A stretch of 9,914 bases of DNA, taken from NCBI GenBank assembly GCA_024223125.1, contig JAAEOP010001108.1:1-9914 (forward strand), given 5' to 3'. Origin of the DNA: Chloroflexota bacterium (lineage in GTDB: Bacteria; Chloroflexota; Anaerolineae; Promineifilales; Promineifilaceae). The notes under the pieces are model-generated. The model was not told the DNA's origin. It saw only the letters and a list, made by a program, of their open reading frames with translations, and did not search any database. The position numbers were made by a program, and so were the translations under genes. Below, in pieces: positions 1-6,756 of this stretch (positions within the stretch are counted from its first letter, which is position 1; the number at the start of each line of letters is the position of its first letter).

Positions 1-2696
1 CCGGCCGCATCAGTCACAGACAAAGTCAGAGAAGCGGTCACGGGCGCGCCGATGAAATCCTGGTCAACGTGGCTGGGCGGCACGGCGACGACGCGCTGGG
101 TGGGGGTGAAGGCATACCCATTCTTGAGGGGAAGTAGGGTGTAGACACCGGCCTCCGGGGGGATATAGGTATAAGCGCCGTCGCTGCCGCTGATAGCCTT
201 AAATTCTACCGTATCTGAAATGACAACCCCGGGCAGGGGATTGTCGTCAATATCCAGAACTGTGCCAGAAATTGTGCTTCTGAAAACTTCGTAACGGGCG
301 ACAAAGGCATCGCGCCAACCGCCCCCTTTATTGGACTGCATGGCATTGTGCGTAGGGAAATCTGTAGACAAGGTTTCACCGGTCACATAAACGCCGCTGT
401 CTTGTACGGCCACGGCCGTGGCTCGCTCGTAGCTGTCTCCACCCAGGTAAGTACCGTATAGAATTTGTCCAGCCAGGTTGAGCCGCACCATAAAGGCGTC
501 GGCGTCAGTGTTCCCGCCATTGTACGTACCGCCATTGTCTGGCTGTTCCGCATTATTGGTAGCGGGAAAGTCATAAGAGCGGGTTTCCCCGGCTACATAA
601 GCCGCGCCGTCGCCGTCTACGGCGACGCCCAGCGCCATATCATATCCGCTGCCGCCAATGAGGGCGCTGTAGACAGGGCCGCCTCCGGCGCTGTTCAACC
701 TCGTTACCAGGCCAGAGCAATTAGTGTCAAACGATTGGCAAGCCATACCAGCCATCGTTGCTTCCCCGTTGTGGACGGCAATATCCCGCCCCTCGTCCCA
801 GCCAGGGTCACCGATGTAGGTACCGTACAGCGGTGTGCCAGCGGCATCCAGCTTGATCACGAAGGCATCCGGGCACCAATACTCTTCGCGGCAGTGATCA
901 GGCCCAATGCCGGTTCCACCCAGACCACTCTGCATGGAGAAGGGAATCCCAATCAGTATATCCTCGGAAGCGGTCCAGCCGGTGATATAGACAGCATCGT
1001 TCCCGTCTACTGCTACGCCTGCGCCGTAATCATAAGAACCCCACGGGACGTTGACGCCTTGTTCCCCGCCCAGGTAGGTGGAAAAAACCAGGGCGTCGCC
1101 GGTCGGGGTCAGTTTGCTGACAAACGCATCTGAATCTTGAGCCAGGCTGTTCTTAAATGGGCTTTGCAAGGGAAAGTCGGCAGACCAGGTTTCGCCGGTA
1201 ACGATGATCGCTTTATTACTGTCAATGGCAATGTCATAACCATAATCGGCATTGCCCCAGGCTGGCTGGCTGCCGCCCAAATATGTGCCGTAGAGGAGTT
1301 GGTTGCCGTCCTCGTTTAATTTGACCACGAAGGCGTCTACAAGGCCGCCCAGGCTGGCGTCTAGGCCGTTGGGGGTGGGAAAGTCATCTGACCAGGTGGC
1401 CCCGGTGAGGTAGGCTACGCCAGTGTCGTCCACGGCAATACCGGCTCTACATTCGCCGAAGGTGCTGTCACATTCGTGGCCGCTGCCGCCCAGATAGGTA
1501 GCGTAAACAAGCTGGTCGCCATCAGGGTTGAATTTGGCGACGAATATATCTGTGGTACCGGTGATGGTATTGGTGACGATGGGATGAAAATCAGTAGACC
1601 AGGTGGCGCCAACGACGTAGGCGGAACCGGCGCCGTCTACGGCAATGTCTAGACCATAGTCGTCATCGCTGCCGCCGAGGTAGGTGCGGTAAGGGTCGGA
1701 TGTGGCGGTGGCCTGGTATTGCTCAATTGTCATGAAGGGTTGGCGAACGGTACGATTATGGAGTCTGGGTTTGGGCTGAATGGTTGATTTGGTTTCATCT
1801 AGCAGCAACAAGGGGAGTTCGAGAGGGCCAACGGCCGTGTCCAATCGCAGTTGTCCATTCCCGGTCAATGTCTGGGCCGTGGCCCCTTCCACTTCCCAGG
1901 CCACCGGAGACAAATCAGCCCCCGGTTTGGCAACCGCGCGAGCCTGCCAGCCAGCAGCAGGGTCGGCCGTGTATTCGATATCAATGCCGGGATAGACATC
2001 TTCGTAACGGACGCCGGTATAGACGGGCACATTTGTGTGCCAGTTGGCGGGGTCGGCGCCGATGAAGTAGGAGACGGCCGTGGGCAGCGGCGTCAGCCCC
2101 ACCAGGCGTGGGTTGGGGTTGGCCCCGGCAAAGGTGAGCTTGAGATTGACGCCCATTGGTTGGGCGTCAGTTGTTGCTGGGTCAGGCAACCCTGGCTGTT
2201 GCTCCAGGAGTGAGACAGGAAAGTGACGGGGAGCATCAGGCGCGCAACCTGACGCGGCCGTGTTTGCCGCCGGGTGTTGGGGTGGAAAATGGGGACCGCT
2301 CGTTAAGCAGGTGTTGGGCGTGACGGCCGTTGTCTCGAAAGCTGTTATCCAGACGCCGTCGGCCGTAAAGTGGAATATTCCTTGTTCGCCGCGCGCCTGA
2401 AAACGCACCGCGTCGTCAAACTGGCCGACGTTTTCGATAAAGATGGCCGGTGCGGCCGCGCCTGACGGATTGGGGCTGTCTGTGGCCACTGGAGAATCCT
2501 GGGCGGCGGCACCATACTCAACCCCAGGTAGAGGGTGGGCAGGCTGTTCTTCCTGGGGTGGATTGTCGGAAACAGAATAGACTATTGTCTCTTCCGCTTC
2601 CGGCACTTGACCGGCCCAGACTGGGGCTAGGGGTTGAGCTAACAAAACAAAAGAAAAAACTAATGTGATTAAACGATAGGCACGCTGCGAAACCAT
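1..2696 (-). CDS. Secreted SBBP-repeat beta-propeller protein (3' end outside window)
   Basis: This is one unbroken reading frame of 898 codons on the minus strand. It starts at the ATG at 2696 and is cut by the left window edge, so the C-terminus is missing. GGAGGGA lies 6 nt upstream of the ATG and supports this start. Residues 1-28 form a signal peptide, with a hydrophobic core and a likely cut after VWA. A Pro-rich stretch follows, then a region like DUF7948 (NVGQ at 89-92, VRF soon after), the usual N-terminal partner of SBBP repeats. Residues ~366-805 hold seven SBBP-type repeats (TYLGGS...IAVD...YVTG.T.S.DFP). Residues ~806-885 look like a carboxypeptidase-regulatory/Ig-like beta-sandwich (ISGTVLD.....LPGV), and another domain begins at the edge. 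The protein is probably extracellular or surface-bound, with a binding or adhesive role. No catalytic motif was seen and no specific function can be given. Cysteines occur only as close pairs. Confidence 0.9.
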   Translation of the reverse strand, partial: MVSQRAYRLITLVFSFVLLAQPLAPVWAGQVPEAEETIVYSVSDNPPQEEQPAHPLPGVEYGAAAQDSPVATDSPNPSGAAAPAIFIENVGQFDDAVRFQARGEQGIFHFTADGVWITAFETTAVTPNTCLTSGPHFPPQHPAANTAASGCAPDAPRHFPVSLLEQQPGLPDPATTDAQPMGVNLKLTFAGANPNPRLVGLTPLPTAVSYFIGADPANWHTNVPVYTGVRYEDVYPGIDIEYTADPAAGWQARAVAKPGADLSPVAWEVEGATAQTLTGNGQLRLDTAVGPLELPLLLLDETKSTIQPKPRLHNRTVRQPFMTIEQYQATATSDPYRTYLGGSDDDYGLDIAVDGAGSAYVVGATWSTDFHPIVTNTITGTTDIFVAKFNPDGDQLVYATYLGGSGHECDSTFGECRAGIAVDDTGVAYLTGATWSDDFPTPNGLDASLGGLVDAFVVKLNEDGNQLLYGTYLGGSQPAWGNADYGYDIAIDSNKAIIVTGETWSADFPLQSPFKNSLAQDSDAFVSKLTPTGDALVFSTYLGGEQGVNVPWGSYDYGAGVAVDGNDAVYITGWTASEDILIGIPFSMQSGLGGTGIGPDHCREEYWCPDAFVIKLDAAGTPLYGTYIGDPGWDEGRDIAVHNGEATMAGMACQSFDTNCSGLVTRLNSAGGGPVYSALIGGSGYDMALGVAVDGDGAAYVAGETRSYDFPATNNAEQPDNGGTYNGGNTDADAFMVRLNLAGQILYGTYLGGDSYERATAVAVQDSGVYVTGETLSTDFPTHNAMQSNKGGGWRDAFVARYEVFRSTISGTVLDIDDNPLPGVVISDTVEFKAISGSDGAYTYIPPEAGVYTLLPLKNGYAFTPTQRVVAVPPSHVDQDFIGAPVTASLTLSVTDAA
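285..1691 (-). repeat. Seven SBBP protein repeats (predicted beta-propeller)
   Basis: Within the secreted protein, units of about 50-85 residues recur. Each carries T-Y-L/I-G-G, an I-A-V-D strand, a Y-V-T-G strand, D-F-P, then D-A-F-V-x-K/R-L and a final G-x-x-L-x-Y. I count seven, which would fill one seven-bladed propeller. Unit 5 is short and degenerate (GDPGWDEG, no DFP). Unit 4 is the longest, with an insert holding a Cys pair. The repeats have diverged in DNA sequence, so this is an old protein-level repeat rather than a recent tandem duplication. Confidence 0.8.
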
Positions 2697-2940
2697 ATGC
2701 TCTCCCTCCAATTATGCAAACGGCGAACAACCAATCTAATATAGACAGTTATCCACCATGAGCTTATACAGATGAATAATAGTGACTCAAATACATTGCT
2801 CTGGATGTTTGCTTTGGCTCCAGGTAAGGATATTGTAACTACCTTACACTAACTAGCAAAAATCGCCTACCTCGCCCCTACCAGATAATTTTCGTAATTC
2901 GAATACGGCTTGCAATTCACGACTCACAATGTAACCATTC
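2697..2940. other. Spacer upstream of the SBBP gene
   Basis: No coding sequence is credible here. The segment must hold the minus-strand control region of the SBBP gene. Only its Shine-Dalgarno GGAGGGA (2709-2703) is clear. A TATATT that could act as a -10 on the minus strand lies a few tens of bases upstream of the ATG, but no good -35 goes with it. A weak 6-bp inverted repeat (GTAAGG...CCTTAC) lies around 2824-2847. Nothing else stands out. Confidence 0.4.
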
Positions 2941-3006
2941 AGGTGCCCGGCACTTCATTACCAAGTCTACCGGGGTAGCACACTCGTTTATAAGTGCCGG
3001 ACACCT
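2941..3006. repeat. REP-like inverted repeat with inner hairpin
   Basis: AGGTGCCCGGCACTT (2941-2955) is matched by AAGTGCCGGACACCT (2992-3006), which is its reverse complement except at one position. In minus-strand RNA that position is a G-U wobble, so the 15-bp stem is continuous. The left arm is itself a palindrome (GTGCC-C-GGCAC). The intervening segment holds a further palindrome, CTACC-GG-GGTAG, at about 2967-2978. This layout resembles REP/BIME-type intergenic elements mobilised by IS200-like REP-associated transposases, but no such transposase is in the window. It lies 28 nt past the stop of the glycosidase gene and could also slow or end minus-strand transcription. There is no T-run for a classical intrinsic terminator. 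Confidence 0.55.
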
Positions 3007-3033
3007 TGGGGGAGTAAATGATTACCCCACAAT

Positions 3034-4239
3034 TTAGCGCCCGCCTGTATAAAAAAACTCCGTCACGACCGGATGCTTCCAATCAGGGCGAATCAATGTT
3101 TGCCACTCCCACTGTCCATCGTGACCACCGCCGGCGCGGTTGGCAATTAACCAATAGCTAAAGGCTAAAAAATACGGTTCCCGGTTCTGCATATACCCAT
3201 ATTGATATTGAATAAGTTGTGTTTCCACATTAGGGTCAGGATGGTAAGAACCCCCCTCTGTACCCAAGATAGGCAGTGACCGGCCGAGATGCGCCTGCAC
3301 AATTTTGTCATATTCACGGAACAACAGAAAACCGCCGGGGTCGTCATACGGCCGTGTGCCATGATAATTATGCACCGATAACCAGGCATGATTCAGTACA
3401 TCCCCATCCCCATTAAACGCAATCGCCGACAAAGTGCGGTCCAGAAAATCAAAATGATTATATTGTCCCCCCGGACTTAACGCCCCGATACCCGGCAGCC
3501 CCCCATTGGCCACCACCACCCGCGCCGCACTGGTCCACGCTCTGGCATATTGGTTGGGGTTGGCAAAACCCTGCTGATTTTCCAGATTTACATTTGGCTC
3601 ATTGTAAAGCTGAAAATAGTAGACACCTCTAGCCCGATAATGGCGTACTAGTTCCGCTAAATCACCATCATAAGGCAGCACCCCATCCCGGTACAGCCGC
3701 ATCACCGGCATAATGCCGCTGGCAACCAACCGGTCTACCAGATAATCATTAGCGCCCATATTTGTGCCATCGTTCAAGATAACTACCCATTTAATGTGCA
3801 TCCGCACCATCTCGCCCACAAACTGGTCAACCACCCCCTGTTCCTGGCTGACGGTGGGCATCCAATGCATGCCCCAGCCATTATCGCCCGGCGGCTTGGG
3901 GAATGCCTGGTAGGGAATTGCTTCATTTGGCCCGTAGGCGCTGATCGGTTTGATGATCGGGGTAGCTGTGCCATCTGGCGTCGGCGTAGCGGTGTTGGTG
4001 GGGGTGACTGTGGGGGTGACAGGGGTATTGGTAGGAATGAATCCGGGTGTGTTGGTGGCTGGTAAAGCCTGCATTGTGCCGACGGGAGTGTGGGTGGCTG
4101 CGGCCGTGCCCGGTACAGGTGTAAATGTCGGCGGAACCCCTCCTGGTACAATCGCTAAACTGGCCCGCGTAGGGATGAGATTTGTCTGGCAACTGGCTAG
4201 AAAAAGTAAAAGTAAAAGAATAATTGGTTGTTTTTTCAT
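3034..4239 (-). CDS. Lipoprotein with clan-A glycoside-hydrolase-like domain
   Basis: The 401-residue product begins with a lipoprotein signal (hydrophobic run, lipobox LASC, Cys17), so it is probably anchored to the outer membrane face. A Thr/Pro-rich linker fills roughly residues 33-97. Residues ~118-397 look like a TIM-barrel glycosidase of the GH5/GH39 kind. LYNEPN places a likely acid/base Glu at 214, and ILGTEGG places a likely nucleophile Glu at 328, with aromatic residues (HNYHG 290-294, WLIANR 363-368) where such enzymes bind sugars. The exact family and substrate cannot be read from sequence. The ATG directly follows the cofE stop codon (TAA|ATG), and no good ribosome site is visible. 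Translation is therefore probably coupled to cofE. It is the last gene of the npdG-cofE transcript, an odd partner for cofactor genes. Confidence 0.8.
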   Translation of the reverse strand: MKKQPIILLLLLFLASCQTNLIPTRASLAIVPGGVPPTFTPVPGTAAATHTPVGTMQALPATNTPGFIPTNTPVTPTVTPTNTATPTPDGTATPIIKPISAYGPNEAIPYQAFPKPPGDNGWGMHWMPTVSQEQGVVDQFVGEMVRMHIKWVVILNDGTNMGANDYLVDRLVASGIMPVMRLYRDGVLPYDGDLAELVRHYRARGVYYFQLYNEPNVNLENQQGFANPNQYARAWTSAARVVVANGGLPGIGALSPGGQYNHFDFLDRTLSAIAFNGDGDVLNHAWLSVHNYHGTRPYDDPGGFLLFREYDKIVQAHLGRSLPILGTEGGSYHPDPNVETQLIQYQYGYMQNREPYFLAFSYWLIANRAGGGHDGQWEWQTLIRPDWKHPVVTEFFYTGGR

Positions 4240-5007
4240 TTACCGGTACAAATCCATCTCTTTCGGCCGCACCAGATCAGAGGCTTTCCCATTTTGTTCT
4301 GGCAGATTCAGCCCTCGTATCAACACGGCCGGCAATCCTTCGCCAGCTTGTCCCATCAACAAACCGGCCGCGGCCGCCAACTCATCAGCCACGCCCACAT
4401 CAGTGTGCTGTAATTCATAACCGTATAAATCTGGCTCACCGCGCCGGTTCCATAAGGCGGGCAGCCCGGCCACGCCAATCGCTACCCCAGCTGTGCCCAG
4501 ACGAAACGGCCGTCCATGAGAATCCGTAATCAACACCCCCACCTTTACCTGAAAATGGTTTTGCAGCGCCTGTCGTATTTGCGCGGCCGAGGCATCCGGG
4601 TCTTTTGGTAGAAGCAAAACCATCTCATCACCGCCAGTTTGGGCCACATTGGAGCGATCAATACCGGCATTGGCGCTGGTAAACCCCAACCTGTGGCGCA
4701 CAATCAAAACTCCCTGACGCATCCGTGAAATCTCATCACTCTCTTGCAAAATCAACTGTACCAGCCGTGGCTCTTTGCCCGTTTGGGCGGCCACTTCTTG
4801 CGCTTTGACGCCGGGAACCACATCAGCCAACTTCACCAACCGGCCCTCTGCTTTAGAGACGATTTTTTGAGCGACGGCCATGATGTCGCCCGTCTGCAAA
4901 ATAATTTTCTCCTCAACCAAAGCCGCCAACAACAATTCAGCCAGATTGTCATCTGGCTGAACATGGGGAATATGGGGGATGGCTCGTAAGGAAATCTCTC
5001 TTTTCAC
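4240..5007 (-). CDS. cofE: Coenzyme F420-0:L-glutamate ligase (CofE)
   Basis: The 255-residue product matches CofE throughout. This enzyme adds L-glutamate residues to F420-0, using GTP, to make the gamma-linked tail of coenzyme F420 in the cytoplasm. Supporting motifs are [12 protein letters not shown] (45-56), [13 protein letters not shown] (108-120) and [19 protein letters not shown] (160-178). Length is normal for the archaeal-type enzyme, without the extra C-terminal FMN domain of mycobacterial FbiB. The start is GTG at 5007. AGGA (5020-5017), inside the end of npdG, lies 9 nt upstream, and the gap to the npdG stop is 3 nt, so the two genes share a message. Other F420 biosynthesis genes (cofC, cofD, cofG/H) are not in the window. 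Confidence 0.93.
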   Translation of the reverse strand: MKREISLRAIPHIPHVQPDDNLAELLLAALVEEKIILQTGDIMAVAQKIVSKAEGRLVKLADVVPGVKAQEVAAQTGKEPRLVQLILQESDEISRMRQGVLIVRHRLGFTSANAGIDRSNVAQTGGDEMVLLLPKDPDASAAQIRQALQNHFQVKVGVLITDSHGRPFRLGTAGVAIGVAGLPALWNRRGEPDLYGYELQHTDVGVADELAAAAGLLMGQAGEGLPAVLIRGLNLPEQNGKASDLVRPKEMDLYR

Positions 5008-5010
5008 CGT

Positions 5011-5658
5011 TTACAATCCTGTAATGCGAATGCCGGCGCTTTTCACTTTGTGGATGATGTTGATGGCGATGAGGACGGCCGTTAACTCCTCCACCACCCG
5101 CGCATTTTGCAAAGCGCCCGCATTAACTCCCTGTAAATGTGCGTCGGCGCACAATTGTAGGGCTACGTCTTTATCCGCCTTTTTTTGACCGCAAACCAGC
5201 ACATCACAATCCATCTCATGCTCTATATCCAGCAAATGGTGCGCTCCAATATTCTGAAACGCGGCCACCACACGGGTGATGCCTTCTAATTGGATTTGGG
5301 CTTCTTCGGCCGCTGAAAGGCCGCTTTCCAAACGATGCACCCGTGACTTCTTCTCACCCGACGGAGCTACTACCGAGATTAGCAGTTTCTCATTCAGTGT
5401 CTCTTTTACGCTGTCCAGTGTGCCAGCCTGCGCCCAATAAGGCACCGACAACACCACGATTTCTGCTTGCTGTGCGGCCGACAAATTATTTGTACCTGAA
5501 ATGGTCGCCTGGGGTAATCTGGACTGCATATCGGCCGCGGCTCTGGCCCCCTTTTCCGTCTGACGCGAGCCAATGATGATCTCATGTCCGGCGGCCGCCC
5601 AACGATACCCTAAACCAAATCCTTCATCACCTGTACCACCTAATATTGCAATTTTCAA
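5011..5658 (-). CDS. npdG: NADPH-dependent F420 reductase (F420:NADP oxidoreductase)
   Basis: The 215-residue product is of the Fno/NpdG type. It passes hydride between NADP(H) and coenzyme F420, supplying F420H2 to F420-dependent enzymes. The N-terminus carries the Rossmann loop GGTGDEGFG (7-15). GSR at 30-32 is the usual site that selects NADP through its 2'-phosphate. VAAFQNIGA (131-139) matches the family's F420-side segment. Length agrees with known members (about 210-230). The start is TTG at 5658: it begins the Rossmann strand MKIAILGG, and GAGGAG sits 8 nt upstream. It is first in the operon with cofE and the glycosidase lipoprotein. A TATAAT on the minus strand at 5756-5751 may be its -10, which would put the 5687-5731 hairpin in its leader. 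Confidence 0.9.
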   Translation of the reverse strand: MKIAILGGTGDEGFGLGYRWAAAGHEIIIGSRQTEKGARAAADMQSRLPQATISGTNNLSAAQQAEIVVLSVPYWAQAGTLDSVKETLNEKLLISVVAPSGEKKSRVHRLESGLSAAEEAQIQLEGITRVVAAFQNIGAHHLLDIEHEMDCDVLVCGQKKADKDVALQLCADAHLQGVNAGALQNARVVEELTAVLIAINIIHKVKSAGIRITGL

Positions 5659-5666
5659 TTGTCAAT

Positions 5667-5672
5667 CTCCTC
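5667..5672 (-). promoter_or_regulatory. Ribosome binding site for npdG (fixes TTG start)
   Basis: GAGGAG on the minus strand is 8 nt upstream of TTG at 5658. No ATG or GTG in this frame gives a full Rossmann strand with a comparable site, so this decides the unusual TTG start. Confidence 0.75.
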
Positions 5673-5686
5673 GTATAAGTTAATAA

Positions 5687-5731
5687 ATAGTGGCTGGTGG
5701 ATAGTACAAGCTACCACCCACTAGCCACTAT
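5687..5731. repeat. Word-repetitive intergenic hairpin (GTGGCTGGTGG type)
   Basis: ATAGTGGCTGGTGG (5687-5700) pairs with CCACTAGCCACTAT (5718-5731) over 14 positions with one G-T mismatch. The 17-nt loop itself repeats pieces of the stem (ATAGT, TACCAC). It lies between npdG and thioredoxin, close to the npdG ribosome site. There is no T-run suited to an intrinsic terminator for the flanking genes. It shares its design, short words repeated and inverted, with the elements at 6590-6663 and 8030-8080, though not their sequence. Confidence 0.6.
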
Positions 5732-5750
5732 CTAAATTTTTATTCGCCCG

Positions 5751-5756
5751 ATTATA
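5751..5756 (-). promoter_or_regulatory. Candidate -10 for npdG operon
   Basis: TATAAT reads on the minus strand, about 93 nt upstream of the npdG start. No convincing TTGACA-like -35 lies at 16-18 nt, so this is a weak call based on a perfect -10 and its position. Confidence 0.3.
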
Positions 5757-5783
5757 ACCAAAAATAATAGGTGGGCACTTTGC

Positions 5784-5811
5784 TTGACAGCCAAAACCGT
5801 TGCGTTAAACT
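5784..5811 (+). promoter_or_regulatory. Sigma-70-type promoter for thioredoxin gene
   Basis: A perfect -35 TTGACA (5784-5789), a 16-nt spacer and TAAACT (5806-5811, 4 of 6 to TATAAT) point to a start near 5818. This would give the thioredoxin mRNA a leader of nearly 190 nt containing the 5838-5899 stem-loop. Confidence 0.55.
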
Positions 5812-5837
5812 CACAAGGTAATCATTTAGTCCTCTGG

Positions 5838-5899
5838 AGACTGACGAGGTTTTATACGAAATTTTCGTTATTTCCTTCTGGTGGAAACCTCGCCAGTCT
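5838..5899. repeat. Long stem-loop / terminal-inverted-repeat-like element
   Basis: AGACTGACGAGGTTT (5838-5852) and AAACCTCGCCAGTCT (5885-5899) are inverted copies over 15 bp with one mismatch. The mismatch is A-C in plus-strand RNA and U-G in minus-strand RNA. The loop contains a perfect inner palindrome, ACGAAA-T-TTTCGT (5856-5868). It lies in the presumed thioredoxin leader, so it may be an RNA structure, or a small MITE-like dispersed repeat. A related 15-mer (AAACTGGCGACGTTT) occurs at 9895-9909. Confidence 0.55.
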
Positions 5900-5991
5900 G
5901 AACGGTCTAAACTCAAAAGTAAGAATCGGATAGAAAGTATCATCTATGATGCTGATGATATGAAAAATCAATCCCAAAGAGAATTATTGTT

Positions 5992-5997
5992 AAGGAG
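5992..5997 (+). promoter_or_regulatory. Ribosome binding site for trxA (decides start)
   Basis: AAGGAG lies 7 nt before the ATG at 6005. The longer in-frame ATG at 5960 has no comparable site and would add 15 residues ahead of the thioredoxin fold, so 6005 is preferred. Confidence 0.75.
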
Positions 5998-6004
5998 CAA
6001 AATT

Positions 6005-6349
6005 ATGGCAAACCAATATATTAACGTAATAACCGATGATACATTTCAAACAGACGTTCTGGGTTCTGACAAACCGGTACTGATTGATTTCTGGGCCGAT
6101 TGGTGTGGCCCCTGTCACATGATCGCCCCTCATGTAGACGCTATCGCCACTGAGTACCACTCCGTCCTCAATGTAGGCAAAGTGGATGTGGATGAAAATC
6201 CGGCCGTTCCAGGACGTTACGGTATCGTCGGCATTCCGACCCTGATGCTGTTCAAAGATGGGGAAGTTGTGGAACGTATTACTGGGGCGCTGCCCAAAGA
6301 ACGTATTCTGGCTCAGGTGTTGCCCCATCTGGATGCCGAACCGGCATAA
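6005..6349 (+). CDS. trxA: Thioredoxin
   Basis: The 114-residue product is a complete, single-domain cytoplasmic thioredoxin that reduces protein disulfides through a dithiol. It has the strand PVLIDFWADW (24-33), the active site WCGPC with Cys34 and Cys37, KVDVDENP (59-66) and the cis-proline loop GIPT (Pro78). The length is standard (about 105-115). The first 15 codons of the longer reading frame from 5960 are excluded because the Shine-Dalgarno site serves the inner ATG. It is transcribed alone: a promoter lies upstream across a long structured leader, and an intrinsic terminator follows about 35 nt downstream. The divergent neighbour is npdG. No thioredoxin reductase gene is in the window. 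Confidence 0.95.
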   Translation: MANQYINVITDDTFQTDVLGSDKPVLIDFWADWCGPCHMIAPHVDAIATEYHSVLNVGKVDVDENPAVPGRYGIVGIPTLMLFKDGEVVERITGALPKERILAQVLPHLDAEPA

Positions 6350-6383
6350 GTGAAGTTTAATACGCGATTATCGTGATACTCGT

Positions 6384-6416
6384 AAAACGCCTGCTCTATA
6401 TCAGCAGGCGTTTTTT
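6384..6416 (+). terminator. Intrinsic (rho-independent) terminator of trxA
   Basis: CGCCTGCT (6388-6395) and AGCAGGCG (6403-6410) form a perfect 8-bp stem with a 7-nt loop, extended by AAAA before and TTTTTT after. The upstream A-run could make it partly bidirectional, though no minus-strand gene ends here. Confidence 0.93.
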
Positions 6417-6469
6417 GTTATTGGTGCGTAGTAGGCAAGACGCTATTTTGTCTTACATTTTCACAAGGG

Positions 6470-6532
6470 ATGAATATGATTGAAGTCGCCATTATGATTG
6501 AAGGGCAAAATGGGTTGAATTGGGCGCGGTGA
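6470..6532 (+). pseudogene. Relic of an LLM-class F420-dependent oxidoreductase N-terminus
   Basis: A 20-codon reading frame (alternative ATG at 6476) encodes IEVAIMIEGQNGLNWAR and then stops at TGA 6530-6532. IMIEGQNGLxW-R closely resembles the start of many luciferase-like, F420-dependent monooxygenases, the first strand of whose TIM barrel begins this way. An AAGGGA element lies a few bases upstream, so the ribosome site also appears preserved. After the stop, no frame continues recognisably as that family. It is probably what is left of a gene after a large deletion or decay. A real small peptide cannot be excluded. The link to F420 is notable because npdG and cofE lie only about 1 kb away. 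Confidence 0.5.
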
Positions 6533-6589
6533 TGAGCTTGTCTCTCAATGGTTCTGGTTGTTGATCCATCATTCTCCGGTTAAATAAAG

Positions 6590-6663
6590 AATAATGAATT
6601 GTGAAGTGTCGTCGTCTCGCATTTCATTCACAATTCACAATTAATTGTTCATTATTCATTATT
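6590..6663. repeat. AT-rich word-repetitive inverted repeat (TTCACAATT type)
   Basis: AATAATGAATTGTGAA (6590-6605) is answered on the other side of a short GC-containing loop (GTGTCGTCGTCTCGC) by TTCATTCACAATTCACAATT and then GTTCATTATTCATTATT. Short words (TTCACAATT, TTCATTATT) are repeated directly and inverted, so several foldings are possible. The stretch 6533-6589 before it and 6664-6706 after it hold nothing I can name. No coding sequence is supported between 6350 and 6756 apart from the relic at 6470-6532. Confidence 0.55.
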
Positions 6664-6706
6664 TCTTTTTCCAACGAAGTCTGGAGAAAAAAATAAAGCT
6701 ATATGG

Positions 6707-6749
6707 TATGATTAGTCCGACTTCATTAACAACCATCTAAATTAGGAGG
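6707..6749 (+). promoter_or_regulatory. Candidate -10 and ribosome site of the bactofilin-like gene
   Basis: TATGAT (6707-6712) is a plausible -10, without a clear -35. AGGAGG (6744-6749) is a strong Shine-Dalgarno site 7 nt before ATG 6757. The ribosome site is firm; the promoter is tentative. Confidence 0.45.
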
Positions 6750-6756
6750 ATCTTTC

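Noticed and set aside
465..1133. Plus-strand open frame of 222 codons
   Set aside because: It lies antisense to the SBBP-repeat gene. It reads as low-complexity complement of repeat codons, has no ribosome site and matches no family.
285..1691. DNA-level tandem repeat or CRISPR-like array in the left part
   Set aside because: The regular spacing comes from degenerate protein repeats of about 50-85 residues. There are no identical DNA repeats with unique spacers.
3950..4420. Plus-strand open frame of 156 codons
   Set aside because: It is antisense to the Thr-Pro linker of the lipoprotein and the end of cofE. Its Val/Gly-rich start is just the complement of Thr-Pro codons.
5752..5943. Minus-strand open frame of 63 codons in the npdG-trxA spacer
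   Set aside because: It covers the thioredoxin promoter and the 15-bp stem, has no convincing ribosome site and no recognisable domain.
5960..6004. N-terminal extension of thioredoxin from ATG 5960
   Set aside because: No ribosome site precedes it. AAGGAG sits properly for ATG 6005, which gives a standard thioredoxin length.
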